Of a DNA stretch of 51,828 nucleotides, positions 1-8,526 are shown one piece after another. The DNA is taken from NCBI GenBank assembly GCA_016841625.1, contig JAENYU010000025.1:1-51828 (forward strand), read 5' to 3'. Each line of letters starts with the position of its first letter. The first letter of the stretch is position 1. The notes below the pieces were generated by a model. The model was not told the DNA's origin, did no database searches, and saw only the letters and a list, made by a program, of their open reading frames with translations. Source of the stretch: Methanobacteriota archaeon (GTDB lineage Archaea; Halobacteriota; Methanosarcinia; Methanosarcinales; Methanosarcinaceae). Made by a program: the position numbers and the translations under genes.

Positions 1-1
1 A

Positions 2-55
2 ATGGACTCCGGCCGCATCCCCGGCTGGATGGAAAAGAACTGGCCACCCAAATAA
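2..55 (+). CDS. 3' end of an upstream gene (partial)
   Basis: The first bases are GC-rich like the coding DNA of the window and read open in one frame to a TAA at 53-55, ending in a peptide with the motif SGRIPGWMEKNWPPK. The sequence turns strongly AT-rich immediately after the stop, as expected for a gene end. GRIPGW faintly recalls the C-terminal part of citrate synthases, but the piece is far too short to name the protein. Another frame also stays open to about position 98, so even the frame is not certain. Confidence 0.35.
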   Translation: MDSGRIPGWMEKNWPPK

Positions 56-366
56 GTCCAAAGTTGAACAAAATACAACGGCGTCCGTGTCACCCTGACA
101 CGGATTCTTTTTTTATTTTTTAGTCCTTTTTTCAAATCCAAAAAACGAATCTAAAAACGAACCTCCATTTTTTTCACAATAATTTCCGGATAAAATATCC
201 CTGCTCGTGCAAGGAGCTCTGCCCGTACAAGGACTGGCTCATGCAAAGGGACTACTCCTTACAGTTAAATAGTATAACCGTACTTAAACTGGTGAATCGT
301 TCAGGTTTCCGTTTAAGCCTTCTTTCCCGAACGAAAAGCCAAAGGACATTTTAGCAAGGATTACAG
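56..366. other. Intergenic leader region upstream of the NMD3-like gene
   Basis: An AT-rich stretch without a convincing gene. It contains T-runs at about 110-135 that could end the upstream transcript. An AT-rich segment around 262-275 (TTAAATAGTATAA) could serve as a TATA box for the gene starting at 367, which would give a leader of roughly 70 nt. Short direct repeats (GTGCAAGGA, GTACAAGGA, TGCAAAGGA) lie at about 208-250. Confidence 0.4.
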
Positions 367-1431
367 ATGAATTATTTAATATGCCCGAAATGCGGCAAAG
401 AATGTGAGAAACTCCTTGATTCCGTTTGCAGGGACTGCTTCTTTGAGAACTTTAAACTCATCGAACTGCCCCTTGTCCTGCACTTAAGGATCTGTTCCCG
501 CTGCGGTGCGTATTTTCATAAAAGCCGCTGGGAAGATTTCGGCAAACTGGAAGAAGCGGTGGAAAAAGTTGTAGAAGACGCCCTCCTTATCCACGCAGAA
601 GCAGAGGATATTGAACTCTACCTTGAACCCAGGCAGCTTACGCCTTACATATATATGGTGAGGGCGGAGGTCGATGCCCTGGTAAGGGAAGAGCCTTTAC
701 ATGCCCAAGCCGAAACCGAGGTAAGGGTCCGCAGGGAAGCCTGCGACATGTGCAGCAGGGAGGCCGGAGGGTATTTTGAAGCTATTATCCAGGTCCGGGC
801 AGCAGGGCGGCTCCCCACCGAAGAAGAGAAGAAACGTTCCCTTGCAATAGCGAGGGAAACCATGCAGCAGATGAAGAAAAAAGGGGACCGTATTGCCTTC
901 ATCACCCATACCCTGGAAATCAAAGAAGGAGTAGACCTTTACATGGGTTCTATGAACGCCAGCAAACAGGTCTGCAGGCTCATCTCCTCGGAACTGGGGG
1001 GCAGCTATTCCGAATCCCCGAGCCTTGTGGGAATGAAAGACGGAAAAAACGTCTACCGCATAACATATTCCATGCGCCTGCCCGAGTTTCGGCCCGGGGA
1101 CGTAATAAGGCACAGGGAAAAAGTAATCGAAATCAAGAATTCCGGGAAAAGGATTAACGGCATATGCCTGGAAGACGGGTCTCGTTTCACAATCCCCGCG
1201 GAGGAACTGAAAGGTGCGGAAAAAGTGGCGCATATCAGTGATGCGGTCATGACCGTGCTGGTCTCCATCGAAGAACACGCAATCCTGGTGCTTGACCCCA
1301 GGACCTATGAAACCGTTGCCATAAAAAAGCCGGTTTCCTTCAGTGCCAGAGCAGGGAGTGAGATCCCGGTCCTGAAGACCTTGTACGGGCTTTTTGCTCT
1401 GTCAGGCCACGAATTTCCTCGCAAAAAATGA
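367..1431 (+). CDS. NMD3-like archaeal protein (ribosome biogenesis related)
   Basis: The N-terminus carries the zinc-binding Cys pairs of the NMD3 family: C6/C9 and C13, C21/C24, then C43/C46 and C126/C129 (CDMC followed by GGYFEAIIQVR, a typical NMD3 segment). In eukaryotes NMD3 is the 60S subunit export adaptor; archaeal homologues are thought to act on the large ribosomal subunit, but their exact role is not settled. The 354-residue length fits archaeal members, which lack the eukaryotic export tail. The stop overlaps the next ATG by 4 nt (ATGA at 1428-1431), so it is probably cotranscribed with the ATP-grasp gene. The family call is confident; the function is inferred. Confidence 0.85.
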   Translation: MNYLICPKCGKECEKLLDSVCRDCFFENFKLIELPLVLHLRICSRCGAYFHKSRWEDFGKLEEAVEKVVEDALLIHAEAEDIELYLEPRQLTPYIYMVRAEVDALVREEPLHAQAETEVRVRREACDMCSREAGGYFEAIIQVRAAGRLPTEEEKKRSLAIARETMQQMKKKGDRIAFITHTLEIKEGVDLYMGSMNASKQVCRLISSELGGSYSESPSLVGMKDGKNVYRITYSMRLPEFRPGDVIRHREKVIEIKNSGKRINGICLEDGSRFTIPAEELKGAEKVAHISDAVMTVLVSIEEHAILVLDPRTYETVAIKKPVSFSARAGSEIPVLKTLYGLFALSGHEFPRKK

Positions 1432-1469
1432 AAGACGGAAAAAATAAGAGGAAAGATAAAGGGAAAACC

Positions 1470-2708
1470 ATGCAGAATATCCTGGTTATCGGCTTTGACA
1501 CCCGCAACATCGTATGTTCTGCAAAAAGGGCAGGGTATACTGTCTGTTCCATTGACGCCTTCAGGGACCAGGACCTCCGGGGATGTGCAAACGCTTCGGC
1601 CCTGCTTGAGTGCAGGGACCCGGGGGAGCTTCGGAAACTTGACCCTGCCAGGCTCCTGGGCCAGACGGAAGGCTTCGGCCTGGATTTCGATGCTCTGGTC
1701 CCGGGATCGGGGCTTGAATGCCTTGACTACCGAAATTTCCCCTACCCCGTGCTTGCCAGCAGCCCCAAAGCGGTAAAAGAAGCTTCTGACAAGCGGCGCC
1801 TGGCAAAAAGGCTTGAAGCCCTTGGAATCCCGCACCCGACATGCTATTTCCCGGAAGAGACCGATGCAATCGAATTTCCGGTAATGCTCAAGCCTGCAGC
1901 AGGAGGGGGAGGCATTTTCAACAGGGTTGCCAGAAACCGGGAAGAGTTCCGGGGCGTGCTCGAGGAGTTTTCACACCTGGACCCGACCGGAGAAACGGAC
2001 ATAATGGTGCAGGAATTCCTTGAAGGAACCCCGGCAAGCGTTTCCTTACTTGCAACGGAAAAAGAAGCCGTGTCCCTGGCTGTAAACGAACAGCTTATAG
2101 GGGTTCCCTGGCTTTCGAGAATGCCTTTTGCCTACTGCGGGAACGTGACCCCGTTCAGGACGGAACATGCAGGGGAAATGGAAAAACTGGCAGAGGAACT
2201 GGTGCTCGAATTCGGGCTTCTGGGCTCGAACGGCGTGGATTTCCTGCTTACGGAAAAAGGGCCGGTGGTGCTTGAAATAAACCCCAGGTTCCAGGGCAGC
2301 CTGGACACGGTTGAAAGGGCCACGGACCTGAACCTTTTCGAAGCCCATGTCAACTGTTTCCGGGGGGAAGTTCCGGAAAAACCCGCAGCAAAACGTTTTG
2401 CTGCCAGGGGAGTTCTCTATTCGGATCGAGAACTTTTTATAGACCGAACGCTCATGGACGTCATCCACGGGGAAAAAAGTGCGGATATCCCCTGTCCGGG
2501 ATCCGTTGCCGAGCTTGACGGGCCGCTGACGTCTCTCTTCGCATGTGCCCCGATCAGGGAAGAAGCCCTGGACGCCCTTAAAGCGGGGGCAGAGAGAATA
2601 AAAGCTTTCATTGACAGAGAAATGAAAAAAACAGGGGGAGTACCTGAGCCCTGCCGAAAAGACCTGAAGCAGGGGTATGCTTCTGCATACCGGAATATCC
2701 CGGGCTGA
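1470..2708 (+). CDS. ATP-grasp superfamily ligase, predicted carboligase-like
   Basis: The protein begins MQNILVIGFDTRNIVCSAKR, a Rossmann-like preATP-grasp N-domain. An ATP-grasp core follows with FPVMLKPAAGGGG (ATP-binding lysine and glycine-rich loop), MVQEFLEGTPASV, and VVLEINPRFQGSLD, the metal-binding E-x-N-P-R motif. It resembles the archaeal 'predicted ATP-dependent carboligase' group (COG2232-type) whose substrate is unknown. An upstream in-frame ATG at 1428 overlaps the NMD3-like stop and would add a Lys-rich 14-residue extension. I prefer 1470 because the conserved fold starts there. Translational coupling with the preceding gene suggests one operon, but a functional link is not obvious. 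Confidence 0.75.
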   Translation: MQNILVIGFDTRNIVCSAKRAGYTVCSIDAFRDQDLRGCANASALLECRDPGELRKLDPARLLGQTEGFGLDFDALVPGSGLECLDYRNFPYPVLASSPKAVKEASDKRRLAKRLEALGIPHPTCYFPEETDAIEFPVMLKPAAGGGGIFNRVARNREEFRGVLEEFSHLDPTGETDIMVQEFLEGTPASVSLLATEKEAVSLAVNEQLIGVPWLSRMPFAYCGNVTPFRTEHAGEMEKLAEELVLEFGLLGSNGVDFLLTEKGPVVLEINPRFQGSLDTVERATDLNLFEAHVNCFRGEVPEKPAAKRFAARGVLYSDRELFIDRTLMDVIHGEKSADIPCPGSVAELDGPLTSLFACAPIREEALDALKAGAERIKAFIDREMKKTGGVPEPCRKDLKQGYASAYRNIPG

Positions 2709-2787
2709 GGAAAGCTCCGGAAAATGATCCGGAATGTAAACTTTAATACTGGTATGTCCCATTCTTATAAGGATTCACGAGGTGAAC

Positions 2788-3285
2788 ATGTTGGTCGACT
2801 TTAATGATAGGGTTATTCGAGGGTACCTTATGAGCCTTATAGGGGAAGAAGGGCTCAAGATGATTGAGAACATGCCCGAAGGCGAAGTTACGGACGAAGA
2901 AATTGCGGAAACAAGTGGGGTTTTACTAAATACGGTAAGAAGAACACTTTTCATACTTTATGAAAATAAATTTGCAATAGTTGCAAGGGAGAGGGATTCC
3001 AACAGTGGTTGGCTCACATACCTCTGGCACCTCGACTTTTCGGACATCGAGCACCAGCTGATGAGGGAAAAGAAAAAACTGATGAGGAGCCTGAAAACCC
3101 GCCTGGATTTCGAAGAAGGAAACGTATTTTATGTCTGCCCACAGGGCTGTGTTCGCCTCCTCTTTGACGAAGCCATTGAAACCGAATTCCTCTGCCCGAT
3201 GTGCGGAGAAGACCTTGTCTTCTATGACAACAGCGTCTTTGTAGAAACTCTTCAAAAACGCCTGGATGCCTTGATTTCTTCCTGA
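2788..3285 (+). CDS. tfe: Transcription factor E (TFIIE-alpha homologue)
   Basis: An N-terminal winged-helix domain (about residues 1-85, with EIAETSGVLLNTVRRTLFILYEN as the recognition region) is followed by a charged helix (LMREKKKLMRSLKTRL). A C-terminal zinc ribbon follows, with CPQGC and CPMCGEDL pairs. This is the TFE architecture. TFE stabilises the open promoter complex of archaeal RNA polymerase together with TBP and TFB. The ATG at 2788 is preceded by GAGGTGA (2779-2785), a good Shine-Dalgarno; a GTG at 2782 lies inside that site and is unlikely to be used. A TATA-like ACTTTAATACT lies around 2739-2749. The HD-domain gene follows after 15 nt. Confidence 0.93.
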   Translation: MLVDFNDRVIRGYLMSLIGEEGLKMIENMPEGEVTDEEIAETSGVLLNTVRRTLFILYENKFAIVARERDSNSGWLTYLWHLDFSDIEHQLMREKKKLMRSLKTRLDFEEGNVFYVCPQGCVRLLFDEAIETEFLCPMCGEDLVFYDNSVFVETLQKRLDALISS

Positions 3286-3300
3286 AAGGAGTCTTGCGTA

Positions 3301-3813
3301 TTGATCTCAAGAGCAAGAGCAATCAGGATACTCGAAGAGGCAGGTTGTGCTCCAAAAGTAATAGAACATTGCGAGACGGTAGCTTCACTGGCCGTTGAAA
3401 CCGCTGAGAAAATCAAGGCGAAAGGGAAAGAAGTGGACGTTCAGCTGGTGGAGGCTGGAGCCCTTCTGCATGATCTTGGGCGCTGCAAGACACACGGGAT
3501 TTCCCATGCTGTTGAAGGGTTTGGGCTGGCCAGGGAACTGGGACTTGACCCGAGACTTGCCGAGATTATAAAAAGGCATATAGGAGCCGGGATCTCGGAA
3601 GAGGAAGCCGGAGAGGTGGGGCTTCCAACTGATGATTATTTTCCACGGAGCCTGGAAGAAAGGATCGTTGCTCATGCAGACAACCTGGTCCGGGGCACGA
3701 AAAGAATAACTATTGAAGAAAGGGTTACCCGCATGCGGAAAAAGCATGTCGGCGAAGAAGTGACCCGGAGAGTTGAAAAACTCGCAGAGGAAATAGAGGA
3801 AATTTCCCGTTAA
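3301..3813 (+). CDS. HD-domain phosphohydrolase family protein (TIGR00295-like)
   Basis: A 170-residue protein with the HD signature: LLHDLGRC supplies the central HD pair, IKRHIG a later His, and HADNL the final Asp. Small stand-alone HD proteins of this archaeal family are putative metal-dependent phosphohydrolases; the substrate is unknown. The start is TTG at 3301, with AAAGGAG at 3285-3291 as the ribosome binding site. The gene follows tfe by only 15 nt, so cotranscription is likely. The C-terminal helix is rich in Lys/Glu/Arg. Confidence 0.8.
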   Translation: MISRARAIRILEEAGCAPKVIEHCETVASLAVETAEKIKAKGKEVDVQLVEAGALLHDLGRCKTHGISHAVEGFGLARELGLDPRLAEIIKRHIGAGISEEEAGEVGLPTDDYFPRSLEERIVAHADNLVRGTKRITIEERVTRMRKKHVGEEVTRRVEKLAEEIEEISR

Positions 3814-4168
3814 TTATAGCGGTGAATACGCTTCTTTCAGGTTTACCTGCCTGCGGGAATGAGGGCTGTATTTGCGGAAAAAAGAAAAAAATAAGGGAAG
3901 TATTTTTCCGCAGCCACGTCACGATTATAATATAAAAACGACATTATCAAAAATGCAGAGGAACAGTTATATATATCGAAATTAATAATGAGATAATGGA
4001 TTGCTAAATACTGCGATTCAGCTAAAAATTGGATTGTTGAATTCTACAGTTAAGCTAAAAATTGGATTGCTAAATACTCTGCAATTCAGTTAAAAATGCT
4101 CACCTCAACCAAAACATTTTTTTTAGCAACATTTTCTCATTTTAAAGTTTAATTATGAGGGTATGTTT
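3814..4168. promoter_or_regulatory. Promoter and long repeat-bearing leader of psmB
   Basis: A strong TATA-like sequence, GTTATATATATCGAAA, lies at about 3965-3980 and would start transcription near 4000, leaving a leader of roughly 165 nt before psmB. Most of that leader is the three-copy repeat at 3998-4097, annotated separately, followed by T-rich sequence. No gene is evident. Confidence 0.5.
3998..4097. repeat. Three tandem copies of a 33-35 bp repeat upstream of psmB
   Basis: Copies start at 3998, 4031 and 4064, each opening with GGATTG(C/T)T(A/G)AAT and closing with (G/A)(C/T)TAAAAATT or a close variant. They are imperfect: the middle copy differs most. They lie between the likely TATA box and the psmB start, so they would be transcribed as part of the leader. 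Confidence 0.8.
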
Positions 4169-4801
4169 ATGGATAATGAGAAATATTATAAGGGCACAAC
4201 GACCGTAGGAGTAGTCTGTACTGACGGTATCGTGCTCGCAAGCGAGCAGAGAGCCACAATGGGGCATTTTATCGCAAGTAAAACTGCAAAGAAAGTTTAC
4301 CAGATAGATGACCTGGTTGGGATGACAACTGCCGGTTCGGTTGGTGACGCCCAGCAGCTCGTCCGGCTGATCAGTGTGGAGTCGAAACTCTACAAGATGC
4401 GCAGGGATGAAACCATGACAATCAAAGGGATCACCACGCTGATGTCCAACTTCCTGAGTGGAAACCGCTATTATCCGATGATGGTTCAGCTCCTTATCGG
4501 TGGCATGGACAAAAACGGGCCTTCCATTTATTCCCTGGACGCGATGGGAGGGAGCATTGAAGAGTCAAAGATCTCTGCCACCGGTTCCGGATCTCCTATG
4601 GCATACGGAGTACTTGAAGACCACTACAGGGAAGACATGACCGTAGAAGAAGGTCTTGACCTTGCAGTGCGGGCAATCCACAACGCAATGAAAAGGGATT
4701 CCGCTTCCGGGGAAAACGTTGATGCTGTGGTAATTACGAAGGATACTTTCACAAGGCAGGATCCGGAAGTTATAAAGGCCAAGAGGGCGGAATTTAACTA
4801 A
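4169..4801 (+). CDS. psmB: Archaeal proteasome beta subunit
   Basis: The precursor begins MDNEKYYKG followed by TTTVGVV. The bond between Gly9 and Thr10 is the expected autocleavage site that exposes the catalytic threonine. [12 protein letters not shown] and [10 protein letters not shown] supply the conserved Asp and Lys of the active site, and the [12 protein letters not shown] region is typical. The sequence is, as I remember it, very close to the Methanosarcina thermophila beta subunit. Beta rings form the proteolytic core of the 20S proteasome; the alpha subunit is not in this window. I choose ATG 4169 over ATG 4163 because the GAGGGT site (4157-4162) abuts the earlier codon and is well spaced for the later one. 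Confidence 0.96.
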   Translation: MDNEKYYKGTTTVGVVCTDGIVLASEQRATMGHFIASKTAKKVYQIDDLVGMTTAGSVGDAQQLVRLISVESKLYKMRRDETMTIKGITTLMSNFLSGNRYYPMMVQLLIGGMDKNGPSIYSLDAMGGSIEESKISATGSGSPMAYGVLEDHYREDMTVEEGLDLAVRAIHNAMKRDSASGENVDAVVITKDTFTRQDPEVIKAKRAEFN

Positions 4802-4916
4802 TAAAATTATTAAACTGTTGGTTTTTTATTTTAAAATATAAACTAACATCTTTTTAATCAATTTTTTTCCAGCATCCATATATTTTTTGATTTTTTGACA
4901 AAAAGGAAGATTTTTA
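4802..4916 (+). promoter_or_regulatory. U-tract-rich spacer between psmB and aCPSF1
   Basis: In RNA this 115-nt gap contains at least five runs of five or more U (about 4821-4827, 4852-4856, 4862-4868, 4885-4890 and 4893-4898). U-rich tracts are the termination signal recognised in archaea, and the downstream gene encodes aCPSF1, the factor that cleaves at such tracts. The gap probably terminates psmB. The start ATG of the next gene follows AAGGAAG at about 4902-4908. Confidence 0.5.
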
Positions 4917-6830
4917 ATGCCTATTGAAGACGTGCTATCAGACCTCAAAAAGAAAATTGAGAGAAATCTGCCGGCAGGAGTTACAATAACCGACGTCGAA
5001 TTTGAGGGGCCTCAGCTCGTACTCTACACCGAAGAACCCCGCAAATTCGCTGACGACGGGAACATCATCCGCAACCTCGCAAAGGAACTCCGGACGCGCA
5101 TTGCCATGCGCCCGGACCCTAAGGTGCTTGCAACTCCTGAAGACTCTATTTCTATCATCGAAGAAGTTGTTCCAAAGGAATCCGTAATCTCAAGCTACTA
5201 TTTTGATCCTGACTCCGGAGAAGTGATCATCGAAGCTGAAAAACCGGGTCTTGTAATTGGAAAACACGGCGCAACCCTCCGGGAGATTACAAAACAGATC
5301 GGGTGGATCCCCAAGGTTGCCAGGACTCCGCCCATCAAATCCCGAACTGTTAAAAACGTTAGAGAATTCATGAGAAACAACCTCAAGGAAAGAAAGGAAA
5401 TCCTGAAATCCGTGGGGAGAAAGATCCACAGGGAGTGTACCTCAAAAGACCAGTGGGTCAGGGTAACCGCACTCGGGGGATGCAAGGAAGTTGGAAGAAG
5501 CTGTTTCCTGCTCTCGACCCCGGAGTCCAGGGTCCTGATTGACTGCGGAGTCAACGTAGGTTCCGACGAGAACATGACTCCTTACCTCTATGTCCCTGAA
5601 GTTTTCCCCTTAAACCAGATCGATGCAGTGATAGTTACCCACGCTCACCTGGACCACCAGGGCCTGGTCCCGCTACTTTTCAAGTACGGTTATGAGGGAC
5701 CTGTCTACTGTACTCCCCCCACCAGGGATCTGATGGTGTTGCTCCAGCTCGACTACATCGACGTGGCAGCAAAGGAAGGGAAGAAGATCCCCTACGAGTC
5801 AGGGATGATCGCAAAGACCCTGAAACACACTATCCCCCTGGACTACGAAGAAGTCACGGACATTGCCCCGGACATCAAACTGACCTTCCACAACGCAGGT
5901 CACATCCTGGGCTCAGCCATTTCTCACTTCCATATTGGGGACGGGCTTCACAACGTGGTCTTCACAGGGGACTACAAATACGATAAGACCAGGCTCTTCG
6001 ACCCTGCGGTCAACAGGTTCCCACGGGTTGAGACCGTCATTACGGAAGCCACATACGGGAATGCAAATGCCTTCCAGCCAGCTCTCCGGGACGCTGAAAA
6101 GAACCTTCAGCGGTTCGTAAAGGAAACCATTGAGAGAGGCGGGCTTGTCCTGATCCCGGCTTTTTCGGTCGGACGCAGCCAGGAAGTCATGATCGTGCTC
6201 GAGGAGTCCATAAGGAAAGGATTAATTCCCAATGTCCCTGTCTACCTGGACGGGATGATCTGGGAAGCCACTGCGATCCATGCGACTCACCCCGAGTACC
6301 TGAACAACGACCTGAGGAAACTGATCTTCCAGAAGGGGCAGAACCCCTTCCTTGCAGAGTGTTTCAAGCCTGTGGACTCCCACGATATGCGCCAGAAGAT
6401 CATCCAGAACCCGCAACCCTGTGTTATCCTCTCCACTTCCGGTATGATGAACGGCGGGCCGGTCATGGACTACTTCAGGAATTTTGCAGAAGACGCCCGC
6501 AATACCCTTGTGTTCGTCGGGTATCAGGCTGACGGGACCACCGGGCGCCGGATCCAGAAAGGATGGAAAGAAATCCCCATGACCGGAAAGAACGGAAGCA
6601 CCGAAATCCTCAAGATGAACATGGAAGTGCAGGTCGTGGACGGTTTCTCCGGACACTCGGACAGAAGGCAGCTCATGGACTACATCAAGAAAATGCAGCC
6701 CCGTCCCGAAAGGGTCTTTACCGAACACGGGGACGAAAAGGCCTGTGTCGATCTTGCAAGCTCGATCTACAAGAAACTGAAGATCGAGACCAGGGCGCTT
6801 ACAAACCTGGAAACCATAAGGCTGCTGTGA
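4917..6830 (+). CDS. aCPSF1/FttA: KH-domain beta-CASP ribonuclease, transcription termination factor
   Basis: A 637-residue protein with N-terminal KH domains (about residues 1-150, including [14 protein letters not shown]), then a metallo-beta-lactamase domain with the zinc motif HAHLDH at residues 242-247. A beta-CASP domain (about 390-520) follows, with [11 protein letters not shown] and the C-terminal histidine motif region ([13 protein letters not shown]). This is the archaeal CPSF73 homologue (aCPSF1, also called FttA), which cleaves 3' ends at U-rich tracts and terminates transcription. Full length and all catalytic motifs are present. It is preceded by unusually many U-tracts, which raises the possibility of self-regulation. 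Confidence 0.93.
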   Translation: MPIEDVLSDLKKKIERNLPAGVTITDVEFEGPQLVLYTEEPRKFADDGNIIRNLAKELRTRIAMRPDPKVLATPEDSISIIEEVVPKESVISSYYFDPDSGEVIIEAEKPGLVIGKHGATLREITKQIGWIPKVARTPPIKSRTVKNVREFMRNNLKERKEILKSVGRKIHRECTSKDQWVRVTALGGCKEVGRSCFLLSTPESRVLIDCGVNVGSDENMTPYLYVPEVFPLNQIDAVIVTHAHLDHQGLVPLLFKYGYEGPVYCTPPTRDLMVLLQLDYIDVAAKEGKKIPYESGMIAKTLKHTIPLDYEEVTDIAPDIKLTFHNAGHILGSAISHFHIGDGLHNVVFTGDYKYDKTRLFDPAVNRFPRVETVITEATYGNANAFQPALRDAEKNLQRFVKETIERGGLVLIPAFSVGRSQEVMIVLEESIRKGLIPNVPVYLDGMIWEATAIHATHPEYLNNDLRKLIFQKGQNPFLAECFKPVDSHDMRQKIIQNPQPCVILSTSGMMNGGPVMDYFRNFAEDARNTLVFVGYQADGTTGRRIQKGWKEIPMTGKNGSTEILKMNMEVQVVDGFSGHSDRRQLMDYIKKMQPRPERVFTEHGDEKACVDLASSIYKKLKIETRALTNLETIRLL

Positions 6831-6931
6831 CCTCCCTTTGGGAGAGTCACCACTTTTCTTTTTCCTTAAAAACAGAATTTTTACAAAAATAATATTTTAA
6901 GGGATATTAATTCTAACTGTTTTTAAAAATA

Positions 6932-7591
6932 TCACATTGGCTGGTAAGAGTCCAGGCCCAGCAGATGCTCCATGAGTTCCCTGTGGTCCTCTACCACAAG
7001 GTCAGCCCTATCCAGCTGCTCAACATCGACATATGTGGGGACTCCGATGCAGTAAATGTCCGCCCTCTTTGCCGCTTCCACCCCTAAAATGGCATTTTCG
7101 ATCACCAGGCACTCTTCTTTCCTTACTTGCAGGAGTTTGACAGCTTTCAAGAAAGGGTCGGGATGGGGTTTTGCATAGATGACATCATCTCCGGTTATCA
7201 CGGCATCGAAGACTCCCGGAAAAAGTTCGTCCAGGATTCCGTGAACGATCAACCTGTCCGAGCCCGAGACCACAGATAGGAGGAAACGGCTTTTCAGGGT
7301 TTCAAGGCATTCCTTCAGCCCCTCGAAAGCCTTTAGCTCAAAGATCTTCCCAAACTCCTGCCGGTAGATTGCGGTGATTTCCTCTAAATCAAAGGCTTCG
7401 GGATCTTCTCCCGCACACCTGATAAGAATGGGCAAACCGCTGCCAGGGTTTGAACCCTCGATTGCATAGATATCTTCATCCCGGATTACCATGCCCATTT
7501 CCAGAAAAGCCCTTTTCCAGGCAGCTGCGTGAAAGGGCATTGAATCCACGAGGACGCCGTCCATATCAAAAATTAACGCTTTTAACACCAT
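6932..7591 (-). CDS. HAD-superfamily hydrolase, beta-phosphoglucomutase-like subfamily
   Basis: Motif I is FDMDGVLVDSMPFHAAAW near the N-terminus, with DxDGV as nucleophile and acid/base and a helical cap starting at PFHAAAW. Motif II is SVVSGSD, motif III the Lys of AKPHPDPF, and motif IV VIENAILGVEAA. In motif IV the usual E-D is E-N, a variant seen in this family. These enzymes are cytosolic phosphatases or phosphomutases for small sugar phosphates; the substrate cannot be read from sequence. The gene is convergent with aCPSF1 and stands alone. Its ATG at 7591 is far from any neighbour on the right. Confidence 0.85.
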   Translation of the reverse strand: MVLKALIFDMDGVLVDSMPFHAAAWKRAFLEMGMVIRDEDIYAIEGSNPGSGLPILIRCAGEDPEAFDLEEITAIYRQEFGKIFELKAFEGLKECLETLKSRFLLSVVSGSDRLIVHGILDELFPGVFDAVITGDDVIYAKPHPDPFLKAVKLLQVRKEECLVIENAILGVEAAKRADIYCIGVPTYVDVEQLDRADLVVEDHRELMEHLLGLDSYQPM

Positions 7592-8411
7592 TTTGCCTCA
7601 TAGGGAAGTATTTAGATAATGTAAAAATAGTTTTCAGTTTTAAAGCTTTTCCGGATTATTATTTGAAGTCTTACATCTAAATTTTCACACAATTCCAATT
7701 TGAGCATGGTGACATTTTCACGCTATTTTACATTTTCACACTATTTTGTATCTCCGCACGATATTTACACCTGGACGTGGAAGGCGCACCCCGGATACCT
7801 GGTAATATAATTTGTGAATGATGTGTGTAATAAAATGGGGGCGTTGAGCCGTAATTTATTGCAACTGTAACTCATTTTTGGAAAAAAATATTTTTATCAA
7901 AGAATCTAACATTATCTAAAAAAATTGAAAGAAATTCTTCAAATTTTTGGTAGGTACCGAAAAAGATATAAATTGAAGGATTCTATTTAAATACAATTAA
8001 TATTAGCAAGCTCCTCAAATTGAAATTTGGGACTGAATTTCCCCCGAATTTGATTGATAATATGATTGTTAATATATATAATATATAAATGAACCTTTGA
8101 TATATAAATAAGCTCACAAACAAAAAATTTGCCCTGACAGGTCAGGTCAGCAAAATTTTTCCTGAAAAATGAGATTTTCACGAAAGGTTTCGACAATTGA
8201 ATATAAACGTTTCGGCACATTTCAGGATTATGTTATCCGAAAATCCCTGGTTTCGGGGTGGGAAAAGGAAATACTTATAAAACTTATGGGAGACATATAT
8301 AAACTTGATATACAATTTAAGTATAATCCTTAAATATGTCCAAAATATTTAAATTAAGTTGAGTGTTAACCTTTTAAAGATAACGGATAAAATTCTTTTT
8401 GGAGGTTTTTA
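7592..8411. other. Long AT-rich region upstream of ftsZ, no convincing gene
   Basis: About 820 nt with no ORF that looks coding. It contains imperfect repeats of ACATTTTCACxCTATTTT at about 7710-7748, several TATA-like stretches (about 7965-7975, 8073-8110, 8274-8303), a long hairpin at 8122-8160 and, at its end, the leader of ftsZ. The TATA-like ACATATATAAAC at 8292-8303 could drive ftsZ with a leader of about 200 nt. A small RNA gene could hide here, but I cannot show one. Confidence 0.5.
8122..8160. terminator. Long hairpin flanked by A and T runs
   Basis: AAAAAATTTGC (8122-8132) pairs with GCAAAATTTTT (8150-8160) with one mismatch. Inside, CCTGAC (8133-8138) pairs with GTCAGG (8141-8146), with TCA bulged at 8147-8149. 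The T-run on either strand would make this a bidirectional terminator-like structure, or part of a structured RNA. Confidence 0.55.
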
Positions 8412-8453
8412 TTGGTTGTCTCTCAGAATCCACTCAATAGTATTCCTAAATAA
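8412..8453 (+). CDS. Possible 13-codon leader peptide upstream of ftsZ
   Basis: A perfect Shine-Dalgarno GGAGGT at 8401-8406 is followed after 5 nt by TTG at 8412 and an open frame reading VVSQNPLNSIPK after the start, ending at TAA 8451-8453. The ribosome binding site is stronger than that of ftsZ itself, 73 nt downstream. ACCTCC at 8458-8463 is the exact complement of GGAGGT, so the site could be masked by pairing. No protein homology can be judged at this size; it may equally be the remnant of a longer gene. Confidence 0.35.
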   Translation: MVVSQNPLNSIPK

Positions 8454-8526
8454 TTGACCTCCTGAACGCAAAATGGGGAGTTGAAGGAACACAATTATTA
8501 ATAAAATATCCAGCCGAGGGGATGAA

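Noticed and set aside
7987-8220. 77-codon minus-strand frame upstream of ftsZ
   Set aside because: It spans the hairpin at 8122-8160 and is rich in Ile, Asn, Lys and Phe as expected from random AT-rich sequence.
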